DNA of 64,000 nucleotides, from NCBI GenBank assembly GCA_944472135.2, contig OX235262.1:169879509-169943508 (forward strand). The letters run 5' to 3'. Below are positions 43,313-54,057 of this stretch, piece by piece. Position numbers and translations under genes: made by a program. Position 1 is the first letter of the stretch. Every line of letters begins with the position of its first letter. Under the pieces are notes generated by a model. The model made no database searches, had not been told where the DNA came from, and worked only from the letters and a program-made list of their open reading frames with translations. Origin of the DNA: Trichobilharzia regenti (taxonomy: Eukaryota; Platyhelminthes; Trematoda; Strigeidida; Schistosomatidae).

Positions 43313-43550
43313 AGGTGAATCTGATATCAATGTATCTCCAACCATATAAACTACAACAGTTTCACGATACGGCGAACAATCTACAACACTCACAATTTCA
43401 TATGGATAGCGGTTAGACTACAGTAGAGAAATCCCACCGAGCGAACATGTACTACACAACCAAATATAAGGGCCCATATGTACCAAATAAAACTTTAGTC
43501 ACAAAACCAGTCATGCTAGAACTCGAAACTTTATTGTCTAAAATTACAAA

Positions 43551-43840
43551 CTAACTACAATGAAACACTAAATCAATCACAGAAAAATCCTCTCTAGGAG
43601 ATGTTGATGATAACAGCGAAATTACCTCATAGAATGCTACCTCTTCCTCTGTCATCATTTTCCTTCTGAACTTCGGATTAATTGCAGACAGTTCTACAGC
43701 CGCCTCACGTGGTACAGAGGATTTCACAACAAATGTTGATGTACTTGCATGAACATTGGTATCAACTGATTTTCCTGAACACGTTAAACACATTAAATCT
43801 GATAAAATATCATGCCTATGGCATTTTTCAGCTGACTCCG
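43551..43840 (-). CDS. Possible terminal exon with Cys-rich motif
   Basis: The minus-strand frame is open from about 43840 to TAG at 43551: SAEKCHRHDILSDLMCLTCS (a C-X2-H ... C-X2-C spacing that could bind zinc), then VPREAAVELSAINPKFRRKM and MTEEEVAFYEVISLLSSTSP. An AATAAA on the minus strand (43530-43535) lies about 15 bases after the stop. A strong acceptor (gtgtctttttcag, about 43889-43877) lies upstream, but a stop in this frame intervenes. Either the acceptor nearer the frame (gagtcag) is used or the exon is damaged. Family not recognised. Confidence 0.35.
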
Positions 43841-44129
43841 GAATTTAATTAATGGTATATGCTTTCTTATCTGAAAAAGACACCACTTAGAAACACAATA
43901 CATACTGTGGCACAAACGTTTGACGTCAAACTAGACATTTCGCAGAAATATTTGAAAGGTAGGCGACCTAACAGGGAAATGTATTACTGAGATAAAACAA
44001 ACTAATATACAATATAGTGTAGATGGTAGAACTGTTGTGGATGGATGCATCCTAGCACTGACTGAAAGAATAATACTGCTTGGGTAGGGAATTCATGGAC
44101 TATCTAGGAGTTCTTCATTTGTGTATCTT
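43841..44129. other. No recognisable feature
   Basis: Nothing supported here. Confidence 0.4.
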
Positions 44130-44620
44130 ACTCAACTTTTCTTCGAATACATGAGTCATGTATCAGAAAGTAGCGGCATGTCTGGATTCAATTTAATACT
44201 TTTGGTCCCGTCAGATATGTCCACAAATTAGTGAACATTACCCTATGTGTTGCCTCATCATGACATCTGTATCTGTGTGAGACTGTAGTATTCCCACACA
44301 CCATTAGTCTTTCTCGTGTCTCATGTTCTTAGTGGTACACATGGCTACACTGATGAGGATAATTTAATGCTGGAACCAATAGAAAAGCTGCCTCGTATCG
44401 GCTTGCTGAATAAACCTGTGTCGTTCACATCACACTTTCCTCCATAGTTACGTCATCTGGACTAGGAATCATGAGTGACTTGGTGAGTTCAGGTAACTCG
44501 TTGGTAAGTAAGTTGAATATGTAAAAGGAGGACCGAACCGATTCTGACTCTCGGTATTTTAACTACTAGAAATTTTGTGACCCAGTGAAGCAGGACCACC
44601 TGATCCGAAAACGTTTTATT
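44130..44620 (-). mobile_element. C3 LINE fragment
   Basis: The minus strand encodes FNLLTNELPELTKSLMIPSP-DDVTM (about 44525-44450), matching the C3 motif B-C region at 10.7 and 26.6 kb. Decayed. Confidence 0.5.
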
Positions 44621-44824
44621 TCCACGGTCACAGTTATGTCAGGTGAAGAAAACGTCAATGTCTTGTATTGTCAGTAACTTTCTCCCAGCCTTCGTTCGCA
44701 GTCGGTTTTTCGCATACATAAGGCCTTTCACAAAATGGCACAGTTAGTTATATAATAGGCTGCTGTTTTCTTTGTAAGCCATAAGTCTCATAACTGTTCT
44801 TTTTCGAATATCTTAAGGCACTGA

Positions 44825-45173
44825 CGTAACAACAGGAGACAAAGACCATGCAACAGATCTTTTAATGAAAAAATCAACGGATATTTATAGGTTTTTTGCG
44901 CATCAATATTGGCGTTATTGTTTTCAGAGACAAAACGTCTTCTGATTGGTTGTTTTCTTGCTAAAAATTATCCTGTACTGCTTGTGACCGTTTTTCAGAA
45001 AGTTAAACCATATAACTGCGAATCCTATTTGCAGGCATTAAGACTGCTGTAACTGGTTGGTGAGTTACTCAAGGTTAAGCTCTGTTATTGTTTTTCTTAT
45101 GACACCTATGCGGGACGTAACGTTGACGTGAATTTCTGTCTACAATTTTGGTTTGCAGCCAGCTCTTAGCACA
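44825..45173. repeat. Diverged solo LTR, same family as 9643-9957
   Basis: Matches the 9.6 kb LTR along its length: gtaacaacag(g/a)agacaa start, cagatc(t/g)tttta(t)t, ttctgattggttgttt, gacgtaac...ttgacgt, gcagccagctct, ending agcaca. Flanked by ctga and ctaa, possibly a decayed 4-bp target duplication. Older than the 9.6 kb copy. Confidence 0.6.
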
Positions 45174-46019
45174 CTAATAACATCAGAATATGCTGGAAAG
45201 TGCAAGGACTCCTCTTCTCTGCTGTTCTTCATGGGCGTTGATAAGTCATATCCCCTATTTGAAGTGGCGCCTCTGGCTTAACCTTGACGACATTTGCGCG
45301 GTTTCGTTGATTCGAGTTGGAGCTAGTCGTCCAGCAAATACAGTAGACGCGATCTCGGTGCTTATTTTGCTCTTGTTGGATGAATTTATATGAAAATTAT
45401 TGTTCGATATTGTTCTTGAGCATTTACTTATTTCTTGTGTGACAGGACGCTTAAATACATGGTTCATGCAGTGATTTTTGGCATACCGAGTAAGCTTCGC
45501 GTACATTTCAACGACTGTCATTCGATAAATTTCTTTGCAGATTGGCGGAAACTTGTACTCGGTCTCAAATTTCCCTATCAGCATTTGTGCAGTACCTATT
45601 ACTGCTGCAGGAACCGAAGAATATGGTTGATATCAAATTTTGCATCCTTTCGCACTTTTGTGTGCTGTTTTGATAGCTGAAAATCAATGGAATGCATAGA
45701 AACAAGCGAAAATTAGTGTTCACAAATGGGAAGAAACTGTAATATGTTTTACGATCACTTTCAACATTCAGTGTTTTCTGCCAAAATTTTTAAATGAGTT
45801 AAATGCACACTGCAACATTTTAGTAACTTGGTGGATTTCAATACCATCCTCGTGATCAGGTACGTAAAGACATCTGACGTGTGCGTCATTTTGTCCTATT
45901 AGTGAGTTTGGTTTCATAAACTTCCGATTTTTGTTATTGTCCTGACGCCACATTATTCGCGCTTGTTCGAAGTTAATTCACAAAATTATTTTAAAACCAC
46001 GTAGAAGTAGTGTCCGACA
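45174..46019. other. No recognisable feature
   Basis: Open frames of about 100 residues on both strands at 45255-45584 overlap each other and have no motifs; treated as chance. Confidence 0.5.
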
Positions 46020-46625
46020 TCTCTTAAAGCTATGGACGTAAGGTTTAGAAGTGGTTGCTGTATCCATTTAGGGAAGGCTCATCGATTTCTGCAAGTAAGG
46101 GCTACGCATCATATTCCTAAATGCCTCCAGAAGCAACAGAATCTTCAGAAGTTATTAATGGGGTCCCAGCTCCTCTATTTCGAAACATATTATAGGGACA
46201 GGACATAAAACTGACGTTTGCACATTTTTTAAACCTATCTGTAAAACGTGTTTGGATTGCATCCTAAAGTTTGTGGAAGCCGAAGTGTGATTAGGAAGTT
46301 TAAACCACTTTTGTGAATTCCAAGACTATTCGTCATCACACGAAACCTTCTTTGTTAAACTTCGTTTTGATACTAGTCAGGGTAGATGTACTAGTACCTC
46401 TGATATTTGGTTTAGTGATCTTCATTGTTATTTTGACCTCCAATATGTGGTTTTAATTCCACCTAAATTTATTTTCTAGACTTTTAACTGTATTAATCTC
46501 ATATGTATTCCTATAACAAGTCCATGCGTGACCAGATTGTCCAAAATGTGTTGCACAAATACAACACTACACGACTCAGACAAATTACGTCTTCTTATTA
46601 CTTCGTCTAAATATCCACTTGTGTC
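46020..46625. mobile_element. Composite PLE fragment
   Basis: 46070-46345 reads on the plus strand as a decayed first-subfamily endonuclease tail (matching 27600-27860 in reverse). 46400-46625 is the antisense C-terminal segment of the second subfamily. The order and junction equal those of 27120-27750 in reverse. Diverged, with many stops. Confidence 0.65.
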
Positions 46626-49132
46626 AAAAATAGTGACTGATGTAATCGCACATCGATATAAACTTTCATTAATTCTTACTGTGCTATCTCGTTAATATTA
46701 TATTGGTAGTTATATTCATGTATACATCCTGTGAACCCTTGTTTTCTTTTTTAGATAATCTGTAGTTCCAGTGACCTCGTGGGATTCGTTGCTGAAGAAA
46801 GTGGTTTCCAGTACCGTTGATTTTGTATTTTGTGTCGAATCACTAATAAATGTATTCTCTATACCTCAAATAGACATTCTACTTGTTAATAGTCACTACT
46901 AACTTTATAGAATGTTGTGAGCTACAGAGTTATGGGGTTAGGGTCATGTGTTGTATTGAGTAGCGCGTTTAGAAGATACGTCCGCCCCTGAGGAATATTG
47001 TCGTCAATATGGAGTACATTCTCGTGATAAATCTGTTAGCAGTAATTATTATCAGTACCTATATTTCGTATGGATGGTATATAACGAAACGTACTAATTC
47101 AGTAGTCAAAGGTTAGAAATATCCGTTAAAATTGAAACAGGTGCTCATGTAAGGGAAAACTGATTAATCGAAAGTTGAAACATCACGTAAGTGATAAAGT
47201 TTATAGCATCGTTTACATGCGAATAGTTAAGGTTATTTATTTAGAAATGATGGTAACTCGTTGATGGTTTAAGGGATGTTCCGTTTGATAGGAAATAGAT
47301 GGGACATTGTAACTGAAAAACAGTGTAACTGGATAAGCAACATCAGCTGGCCAGTATACACATATTTTGAAGTAAAACACGATCGGGTAAAGTATTTCGA
47401 AGACAGGAGTAGAGCAGTCTTCTGGAACTATTAATTTAGTGAGCAATTAAATTTGTCTTTGAATTAAGACTGAAAGTAAGCGGCATATTGGTAGGCTAAA
47501 CGATTATCATTATTCGGTTTCGTTAGAATAAGTATCCGAGTACTGTTTCACTCATCATTCTGTCTTTTGAATAACTTAGTAACATGGCGTTTACTTTCGG
47601 ATCCAAATTACTAAGTAAAGGTTAATATCCCTAAGATTAAATTGTCGCCAAAGTAAGTAAATATGTTCATTTCTAGAAAATACTAAGGTTTGGAGTTGTT
47701 TTTTTGCTACCACAACACCAGGTGACTCACCAATTAGTCACAAAGTAAAACTAGATCTGTCAAAGAGAGTCTGCTCCTGACTTCTAGGTTTCGTGAAGGT
47801 AGAACTATATACATAGGTTAATAGGATTAGACGCATGATGTCAATTCGAAACTAGGTAATTACGTTTCGCAGCTACAGAAAACACCACGTTACAATCTAT
47901 TCCTTTAATCGTGTCAATCAATGTGACATCAATTAAGACTAGAGAAGGAACACCACTGGTTTTCACAAAATCCATTTGTGTTCCCTAATATAATGTACAT
48001 TCCGTAATTATAGGCAAACTAGGAAACGCACCAAGTCATCACATATACGAACAATAATTAATTTAAAGGAATGCCTACTCGATATGGTCCAGAGTTCATG
48101 TGAAGTGACACATGCCTACATCTGAAAGTGCGTGTGTAAGGTATCGCATTTCGTCAGCCTTTCGTCTAAGTGACTCAATGGGTCGCCTCCATATTTAACA
48201 AATGCTCAGTCCATGAATTCTACTTGTACCTGTAAAACACAAAGAATACCCTGCTGGGATATGGTGCTGTGTTACACTAGAGTCCCTCAGTTTACAGGTA
48301 AATCACACTTAATATCAGTATTGCGGCTTTTAGTTGAAAAAGTCATTCGACTGTGTCACAGATGCTTTTGGCTGGATTCCTCAGTACCAAGTATTATTCC
48401 CTATGAGAGTGCATTGAAGAAACCCTGCAGGGTGATATTGAAGCTTCGCCGAAAATTGAATAGAAGCATTTCACTCATACAAGATGTATGCAGTAAAGAA
48501 TACATTATTAACTCATTGCGCTCACTCCTACATTACCCTATAAAATTCTCTAGTTTGGAAATGAAAAATCCACATATATATTGTGTCGTTAACTTCAGAT
48601 ACACACTAATATCTAAATTTCATACGCCTTCTGTCTCACTACTCCATGTAATAATAGTTTGACTGTTATTTCCGAATGCAGTAATAAGTATTTCATGGGC
48701 CACGAGTAGCACTTGGTATTCAGCAGAGGTATGGGCACTTAGTGATTGTAATTTAGAGAACTGATACGACAAGGTTAGCTTTTTTCTAATATATACGCAA
48801 CTATCAACACAATGAAAAGATAATGACGAATTGTTATCACAAGCATTCTATTTACTATGGAGGGAATGTTATTACAAGCTAACTTCACAGTAACATGTAC
48901 AAGTCTTGCATGTCATTGCATCAGTAATATTAGCACACTAATTGTATTACGGCCAAGTGTAAATGATTTAAAGGCATCGTAACAATAACTTTGCGGGAGG
49001 TAGATGTATTGAAAGACTGCTTGCAGACACTATGTATGACGACATCTAGTAGAATGTCTACGGAGACTGACAACCTGCAATGAGGAAGACAAAAAGGAAA
49101 CAATTAGGAGACACATAAGATAAGTATTTTTG
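46626..49132. other. 2.5 kb without recognisable features
   Basis: No known repeat family, exon with good splice sites or RNA gene recognised. An ATG-initiated frame of 149 codons (48213-48662) has a Cys-rich start and no recognisable motif or splice context; not called. Confidence 0.5.
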
Positions 49133-49300
49133 ACATAAGTATAAAATTTGGGCACTGTGGTAGAGTATAACTCCATTATGGATACGATTTTATTTTGATA
49201 AATCACACAGTGTTGTACAGCAATATTACTTGGTGGCGTTTTGAGCACAAACTATTGCTCATGATCATATCAAGTCAGTCACACAACTTTTTGCCTCATT
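49133..49300 (+). repeat. Repeat X, long copy
   Basis: Matches 21211-21400: ataagtataaaatttgggca, ctccattatggatacgattt and gagcacaaactattgctcat. The unit is therefore at least 165 bases. Confidence 0.6.
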
Positions 49301-49889
49301 CATATACATGAGTATTTTAGTTAAGCGTACTACAGGGATAGAAGGTCACTCATCTCATTCACTTCTATTCACACTATTTCTTACGTCCGTGTTACTGACT
49401 TTTGGTTTATGTTTTCCTCTTCGGTGCACTTTATCTGGACAGTTTAAGGAATCGGGAAATGCATAGAGTACTTAGGAAACGGCATGAATAATTGTTTAAG
49501 CTAATTAACACTAGGTAGTTGTGACACTACGCATCTGCAGTGACAAAGCTGACTGACTGAGTTTTAACATGGAAATGAGCACAGAAGTGTAGCAGTTCGA
49601 TTTGTGACGTTCCACACTTGAAAAATATTATATTTAGTTGGTAATAAGCAAAACATATTTCATCAGATGTGTTTCAACTTCGCATTTGGGCTACACGATA
49701 AAATTAACTAACTAATGAGATATAACGGGACAGAGTGTGAGAGTTATCTCGGGTAAGAGGAGAAATTATTGTAAGATCACTTTTTTCAGTTAGACAAGAA
49801 CTAAATGAAAAAATACGATTACCATTTGTTGACATTTTGCCTATTTTTATCCACGTTTTAGCATTTCATTATACCTGGACTATAGATCA
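49301..49889. other. No recognisable feature
   Basis: Nothing supported. Confidence 0.4.
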
Positions 49890-50565
49890 TTCTGACAGAC
49901 TGACTTTCAACATAGAAGCTTGCACACAAGTGCACCCGCTTAAGTTAGCACATTCCATGTAGCACACAAAGGTAGAAGAAAAAATAAATTAAATGTCACT
50001 ATAATATGCATAAATGTGATGAAAAACAAACAGTCATATGGAAAAAATATAAGGGTTGCTCAGATATGTGAGATTACATAGAGTGAATGCATCTGTGTCA
50101 TTAACAACGTTTGGAATCACATTTCTACTTAACACTAAGCTTAACCCCAATATTACTCACCATATTAGACTACTTAACACAGAAGAAAGGGTACAGACAC
50201 TACGATCAAAAACCAGTAGTCTTTTCATATCTTCCAGTTTCAATGGTCACTTATCGCAGCCTAAGTGGACAATACCATCAGCATACACTAAGTTGACAAG
50301 ACTGTTCCCTGGTAAGGGCCTAAAGTGAGTAACAGACAATTCGGTTAATACATTTATGATGAAAGTGAACTAAAATAAGGACGACAGTTGTAGAAATGAG
50401 CCTTGTACTACATCCTTCTTTGAAATATCAGTTCCTTCATAGTTTAGTTTCAGTAATAAGTGAATGGAATGCAGTCTACAGATTCATGAAATTCGCATAC
50501 TGACGTACTACTTTCCTAGAATCCTAGTTGATGTCTCCTCAGGAAAGTGGGAAATGAGCATTCCA
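49890..50565 (-). mobile_element. RTE-B LINE, degraded copy
   Basis: The 3' end (ttcaacatagaagcttgcac region, with gtagcacacaaa) matches other RTE-B ends. 50220-50330 encodes LVYADGIVHLG on the minus strand, the catalytic YADD changed to YADG. Parallel to 51735-52650. Confidence 0.6.
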
Positions 50566-50589
50566 CTTGCGTAAACTCAATAGGCTGTG

Positions 50590-51520
50590 AACTGCTGACA
50601 ATGAAAACGACAACAATTTTTGGTATTACTTAATTCCAAAAACGATCACATAATCTTTTATTCCGACTTCTGGTTCCATCAGATGAAATTAAAGGGAAGA
50701 GCTGAGAATAGAGGGGATGTTGAGGGTTAGACAGTATAGATTTAGACCATTTCTCGCATGAGTTTAGATGTCTTTTAACTAATGCATTAACGAGTTGACT
50801 AAATGGTACACCACTTGCCCTAATGACAACCTTAATACCCTGCACAATACGACATAGTCGTTTTTGAGTAATTCAGGAAAGAATAAGGGGGAGCAGTAAA
50901 GACCAATGCAAGAGTTAACAAGTTGTAAAAAGAGAGGTTGAATGATTCCTGACTGTCTTGACTACATAACATGGTAAGCTAGACTGAAGGTTTTCTTAGA
51001 AATCGACAAGATATAGAATGACCAAGAAAGACCAGAGGATAGATTTACTCCAAGGTATTTTATGTTAGACTTAGTTTCTGTTTCAGTGCCCTCTTTGATA
51101 CAAACATCTTGTGAACGACACAGTTCTTGCAGTTCACGCTTATGAGTGAGGGGAAAGTTAACTGCCTGACATTTAGAGGGATTTAACGCAAGACCACGTA
51201 CCTTAGACTACAGACAGGAAGCAGTTAAGTTTGCTGCAGTCACATTGTAACATGACACGAAGTGAGACGGTCAGATCACCAGCGTATTTGACGAAGTTGC
51301 TCTCATTAGAAAGAGAAAAGTCATGTAAGACGAGAGAGAAAAAGGAAAAGGAGTGATGCAAATAGCCTGAGGAACACCAGCTTCAGCAAGCGAGGCGGAA
51401 GATTTACCCTAATATACAGTATGCTGCATTCCATTTGAGAAATGATAATGCAACCAATCAACTGCCCAGGACCCAAGTTTGCACGATCGAAACCTTATTC
51501 AACTAAAGTCATCTAGGCGC
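50590..51520 (-). mobile_element. C1 LINE, degraded copy
   Basis: Minus strand: VVIRASGVPFSQLVNALVKR (50820-50760) and SKSILSNPQHPLYSQLFPLI. Upstream frames correspond to the C1 RT region (homologous to 15090-15200 and 16310-16700). Older than the other C1 copies. It separates two RTE-B fragments. Confidence 0.7.
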
Positions 51521-51734
51521 TGAGTCAACAACAACGGCGAATGCTGAATGACCGAAAGCTAACAAAAAAAAAAAAAAAGCACAAATCCAGTTGCAAAGTA
51601 GGAGACGAGTCCCGGGTGGAAGAAGAGATTACTGAAAGGTATCTATTTTTCATTTGGCAAAGAACAAGATTAAGAACTACACTTATCATTTGTTGAAATT
51701 TTGGAGATCATTTATCAATGTTTCGCATTTAGTT

Positions 51735-52650
51735 ATGCCCAGACTGTGTCATTCTGACTAGCTTTCAGTATGAGTTTGCAGAGAAGTCCACCTGTTTAAT
51801 TTACCACATTTCATGTAGCACACGAAGGTAGAGACATAAAACTAAATGGAAGTTTAACGAGCGAAAATGTGAGGGAGAATAAATAGTGACAAGGAAAAAC
51901 ATGAGTTGAATAGATACGTGAGATTACACAGAGTGAATGCACCTGTACCAGTACCAAAGATTTGCAGTCACATCTCCGGTAGTTCTTCCAGCTGACTGTC
52001 AACAATTTTATGAACCAATATCACTTTTTCATTTGACCGACCCAAACACATTTTAAACCTTAACATGTGCTGGCTAGCATTGTCCCTGGAGAAAGGCGAT
52101 GGCTTTGTATGCCAGCACGTGTTCTAGCCATCTCAACCTATTCAGCTTCCCTACCTTGAAGGCTAACTTACCCTCCCCACCTAAACATTTATGCGTAACC
52201 TCAACAGCACTCGCCATATTATACTGCTTTACTCATGAGATAGAACGCGGACACCTATAATCAAACACCGGTATTATTTTCATATTTTACAGCATCAGGG
52301 GTTACTTCTCATAGTCTAGGTGGACAATATCATCAGCAAACCGTAAGGTGATGAGAATATTCCCTGATAAGTCTCTAAAGTCAATTACAGACTATCATAT
52401 TAATATACGTGTGATTGAATTGAACTGTTATAAGGATGACAGTTTAAGAATTCAGCCTTGTATTACATCCCACTCGGAAATGTGTTTTCTCGGATAATTC
52501 GCAAACAGTATTCAGTGAATAGAAAACATTCTGTAGGCTTAATGAAACTCGTAAACTGACGCACTACTTTTGCAGGCACTATAGTATTTCCTCAATAAAG
52601 TGAGAATTGAATATTTCGGCTGCATAAAACGAGTAAGTAGTATCCTGGAA
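51735..52650 (-). mobile_element. RTE-B LINE, degraded copy
   Basis: 3' end like 49890-50110 (gtagcacacgaaggtagaga). The post-RT segment has a ggagaaaggcgatggctttg block, and at about 52355-52320 the minus strand encodes LRFADDIVHLDYEK with an intact FADD. The Gypsy element inserted at its 5' side. Confidence 0.65.
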
Positions 52651-52663
52651 ATACCAATGACTA

Positions 52664-53044
52664 TGTAGTGCACATTGTACCTTTGAACTTTTGTTTAAAC
52701 TCGCTCACCCACGGTGATAGACTTTTTATCTTTTGAGTTGTGAGTCTTCCGTACGTTCATTGGTTCGCTCTCTTGTTGTGCTCTCTTTCTGCACACTCTC
52801 CGAGCCTACCTCCAGCAACGTCTGCAGCTAAGTTGTACAGTCACTTTATTTATTAAATCTGTTATTCAGTTACGTTAAATACAACTCATACTAAGAATTC
52901 TTTCCATTGTTAGCTTTTAAACTTTGATTGAGTTAATCAGTACTTACACGTTAGGTAGAGTACTCGTAAAGTCATAAGACGGTGAAGTTTTTAGTAAGTG
53001 TGGTGATATCGAAGACTATCTTAAGTCTAGCTTCAACACTTACA
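52664..53044 (+). repeat. 5' LTR
   Basis: 381 bases, tgtagtgcacattgtacc ... cttcaacacttaca. It should carry the promoter and the transcription start. Confidence 0.9.
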
Positions 53045-53046
53045 AG

Positions 53047-53057
53047 TGGTGAGCCCG
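53047..53057 (+). promoter_or_regulatory. Primer binding site, Trp-tRNA type
   Basis: tggtgagcccg begins two bases after the LTR. It matches the complement of the eukaryotic Trp-tRNA 3' end (tggtgaccccg) at 10 of 11 positions, the primer known for CsRn1-group elements. Confidence 0.7.
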
Positions 53058-53226
53058 TTTTCACCGTTTTCCGCTATAGTAGCTTAACGTGTTAACAATT
53101 CTTTTTACGTACCGTTTATTTTGTTATTTTTTTTCTTTCACGCACGGTTATAAAGATTTGATTTGTTTTCTTTGTACTTATATTGGTTTTTTTATCACCT
53201 TGTTAATATTGTGTCCTGTGTGCAAG

Positions 53227-54057
53227 ATGGCTGACAACAGTTCTGCGTCAGAGATGGCTATAACGCTGCAACTCCCCGCCTTCTGGACACATCGTCCAGC
53301 TGCATGGTTTAATCATATAGAGGCTCAGTTTGCCATTAGACACATACACTCACAAGAGACCAAAGTAAACCACGTGATTGTGAGCCTACCCGAAAGTGTC
53401 ATAGACGAGGTGGCTGACGTTCTCGCAGATCCGTCTCCGGATCGGTACGAGCGGCTCAAACAGGCGTTAATTCAACGAGTCGCACTTACTGACCAACAGA
53501 AAGTGCAGGAACTTTTCCGCGATGTTCAGTTAGGTGACCGCAAGCCCTCACAAATGTTGAGGCAGATGAAGCAGCTAGTGGCGGACTTTAAAATTGACGA
53601 GGTTTTTCTCAAACAACTTTGGCTTCAAAGATTACCTCAGGCAGTCCAGGGTATCTTAGCACCGATCTACAAGTACCCCTTACAGGAGATAGCCGAGGCA
53701 GCTGATAGAGCTGTGGAGGCCATCAATCCTAAAATTGGCATTTCCGCAACAGTAACTGCTGCTCCTGCTCAGACTAAAGATTCGTCTGACGGGGGGTCAT
53801 CAAGCTTTGACGCGGTGGCCCATATAGCCAAGCTATACGAGGAGATCTGTAGTATACGACAGGAGATGAACTCCAGGAGTCGTGGACGCAGTCCCTCGAG
53901 TTCGCGTAGTAGTAGACCCTTGTCACGTGCTGGCAGCAAGCGCCGACAGTCCCGAAGTAACCAGCCTGGAGTGTGCTGGTATCATCGACGTTACGGAGCA
54001 AAAGCCCAAAAGTGCACTCGCCCGTGCACCTTCGATGTTCAACAATCGGGAAACTAG
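53227..54057 (+). CDS. gag: Gag polyprotein
   Basis: 276 residues from ATG 53227 ([20 protein letters not shown]); the frame is open back to 53089 without another ATG, so this Met is the natural start. The capsid-like part includes [40 protein letters not shown] and [20 protein letters not shown]. An Arg/Ser-rich stretch follows, then the CHCC knuckle: Cys-250, His-253, Cys-263, Cys-267 in [18 protein letters not shown]. It packages the element RNA into cytoplasmic particles. The stop lies 85 bases inside the pol frame, so Pol is probably made by -1 frameshifting; I could not pick a clear slippery site. Confidence 0.9.
   Translation: MADNSSASEMAITLQLPAFWTHRPAAWFNHIEAQFAIRHIHSQETKVNHVIVSLPESVIDEVADVLADPSPDRYERLKQALIQRVALTDQQKVQELFRDVQLGDRKPSQMLRQMKQLVADFKIDEVFLKQLWLQRLPQAVQGILAPIYKYPLQEIAEAADRAVEAINPKIGISATVTAAPAQTKDSSDGGSSSFDAVAHIAKLYEEICSIRQEMNSRSRGRSPSSSRSSRPLSRAGSKRRQSRSNQPGVCWYHRRYGAKAQKCTRPCTFDVQQSGN

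Larger units (their letters stand above)
39775..43330 (+). mobile_element. C2 LINE (CR1-like), near full length
   Basis: The longest LINE in the window, about 3.5 kb. In order it has an ORF1 region (39780-40500), an APE endonuclease (about 40510-41200), a linker, an RT (about 41820-42620) and a C-terminal domain (to about 43312). At least a dozen stops and frameshifts interrupt it, so it is old. Its C-terminal block (FQVLYATYIKPHLEYCIQAA, RVDRVGTKLVSGI) and RVVDDWNALPDSAV are typical of CR1-group LINEs. The two putative proteins lie in different frames, as usual for a two-ORF LINE. Confidence 0.85.

Noticed and set aside
45255..45584. 109-codon minus-strand frame
   Set aside because: Overlaps comparable frames on the plus strand and shows no motif.
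48213..48662. 149-codon ATG frame
   Set aside because: No family motif, no splice or poly(A) context, and composition like neighbouring non-coding sequence; likely chance.
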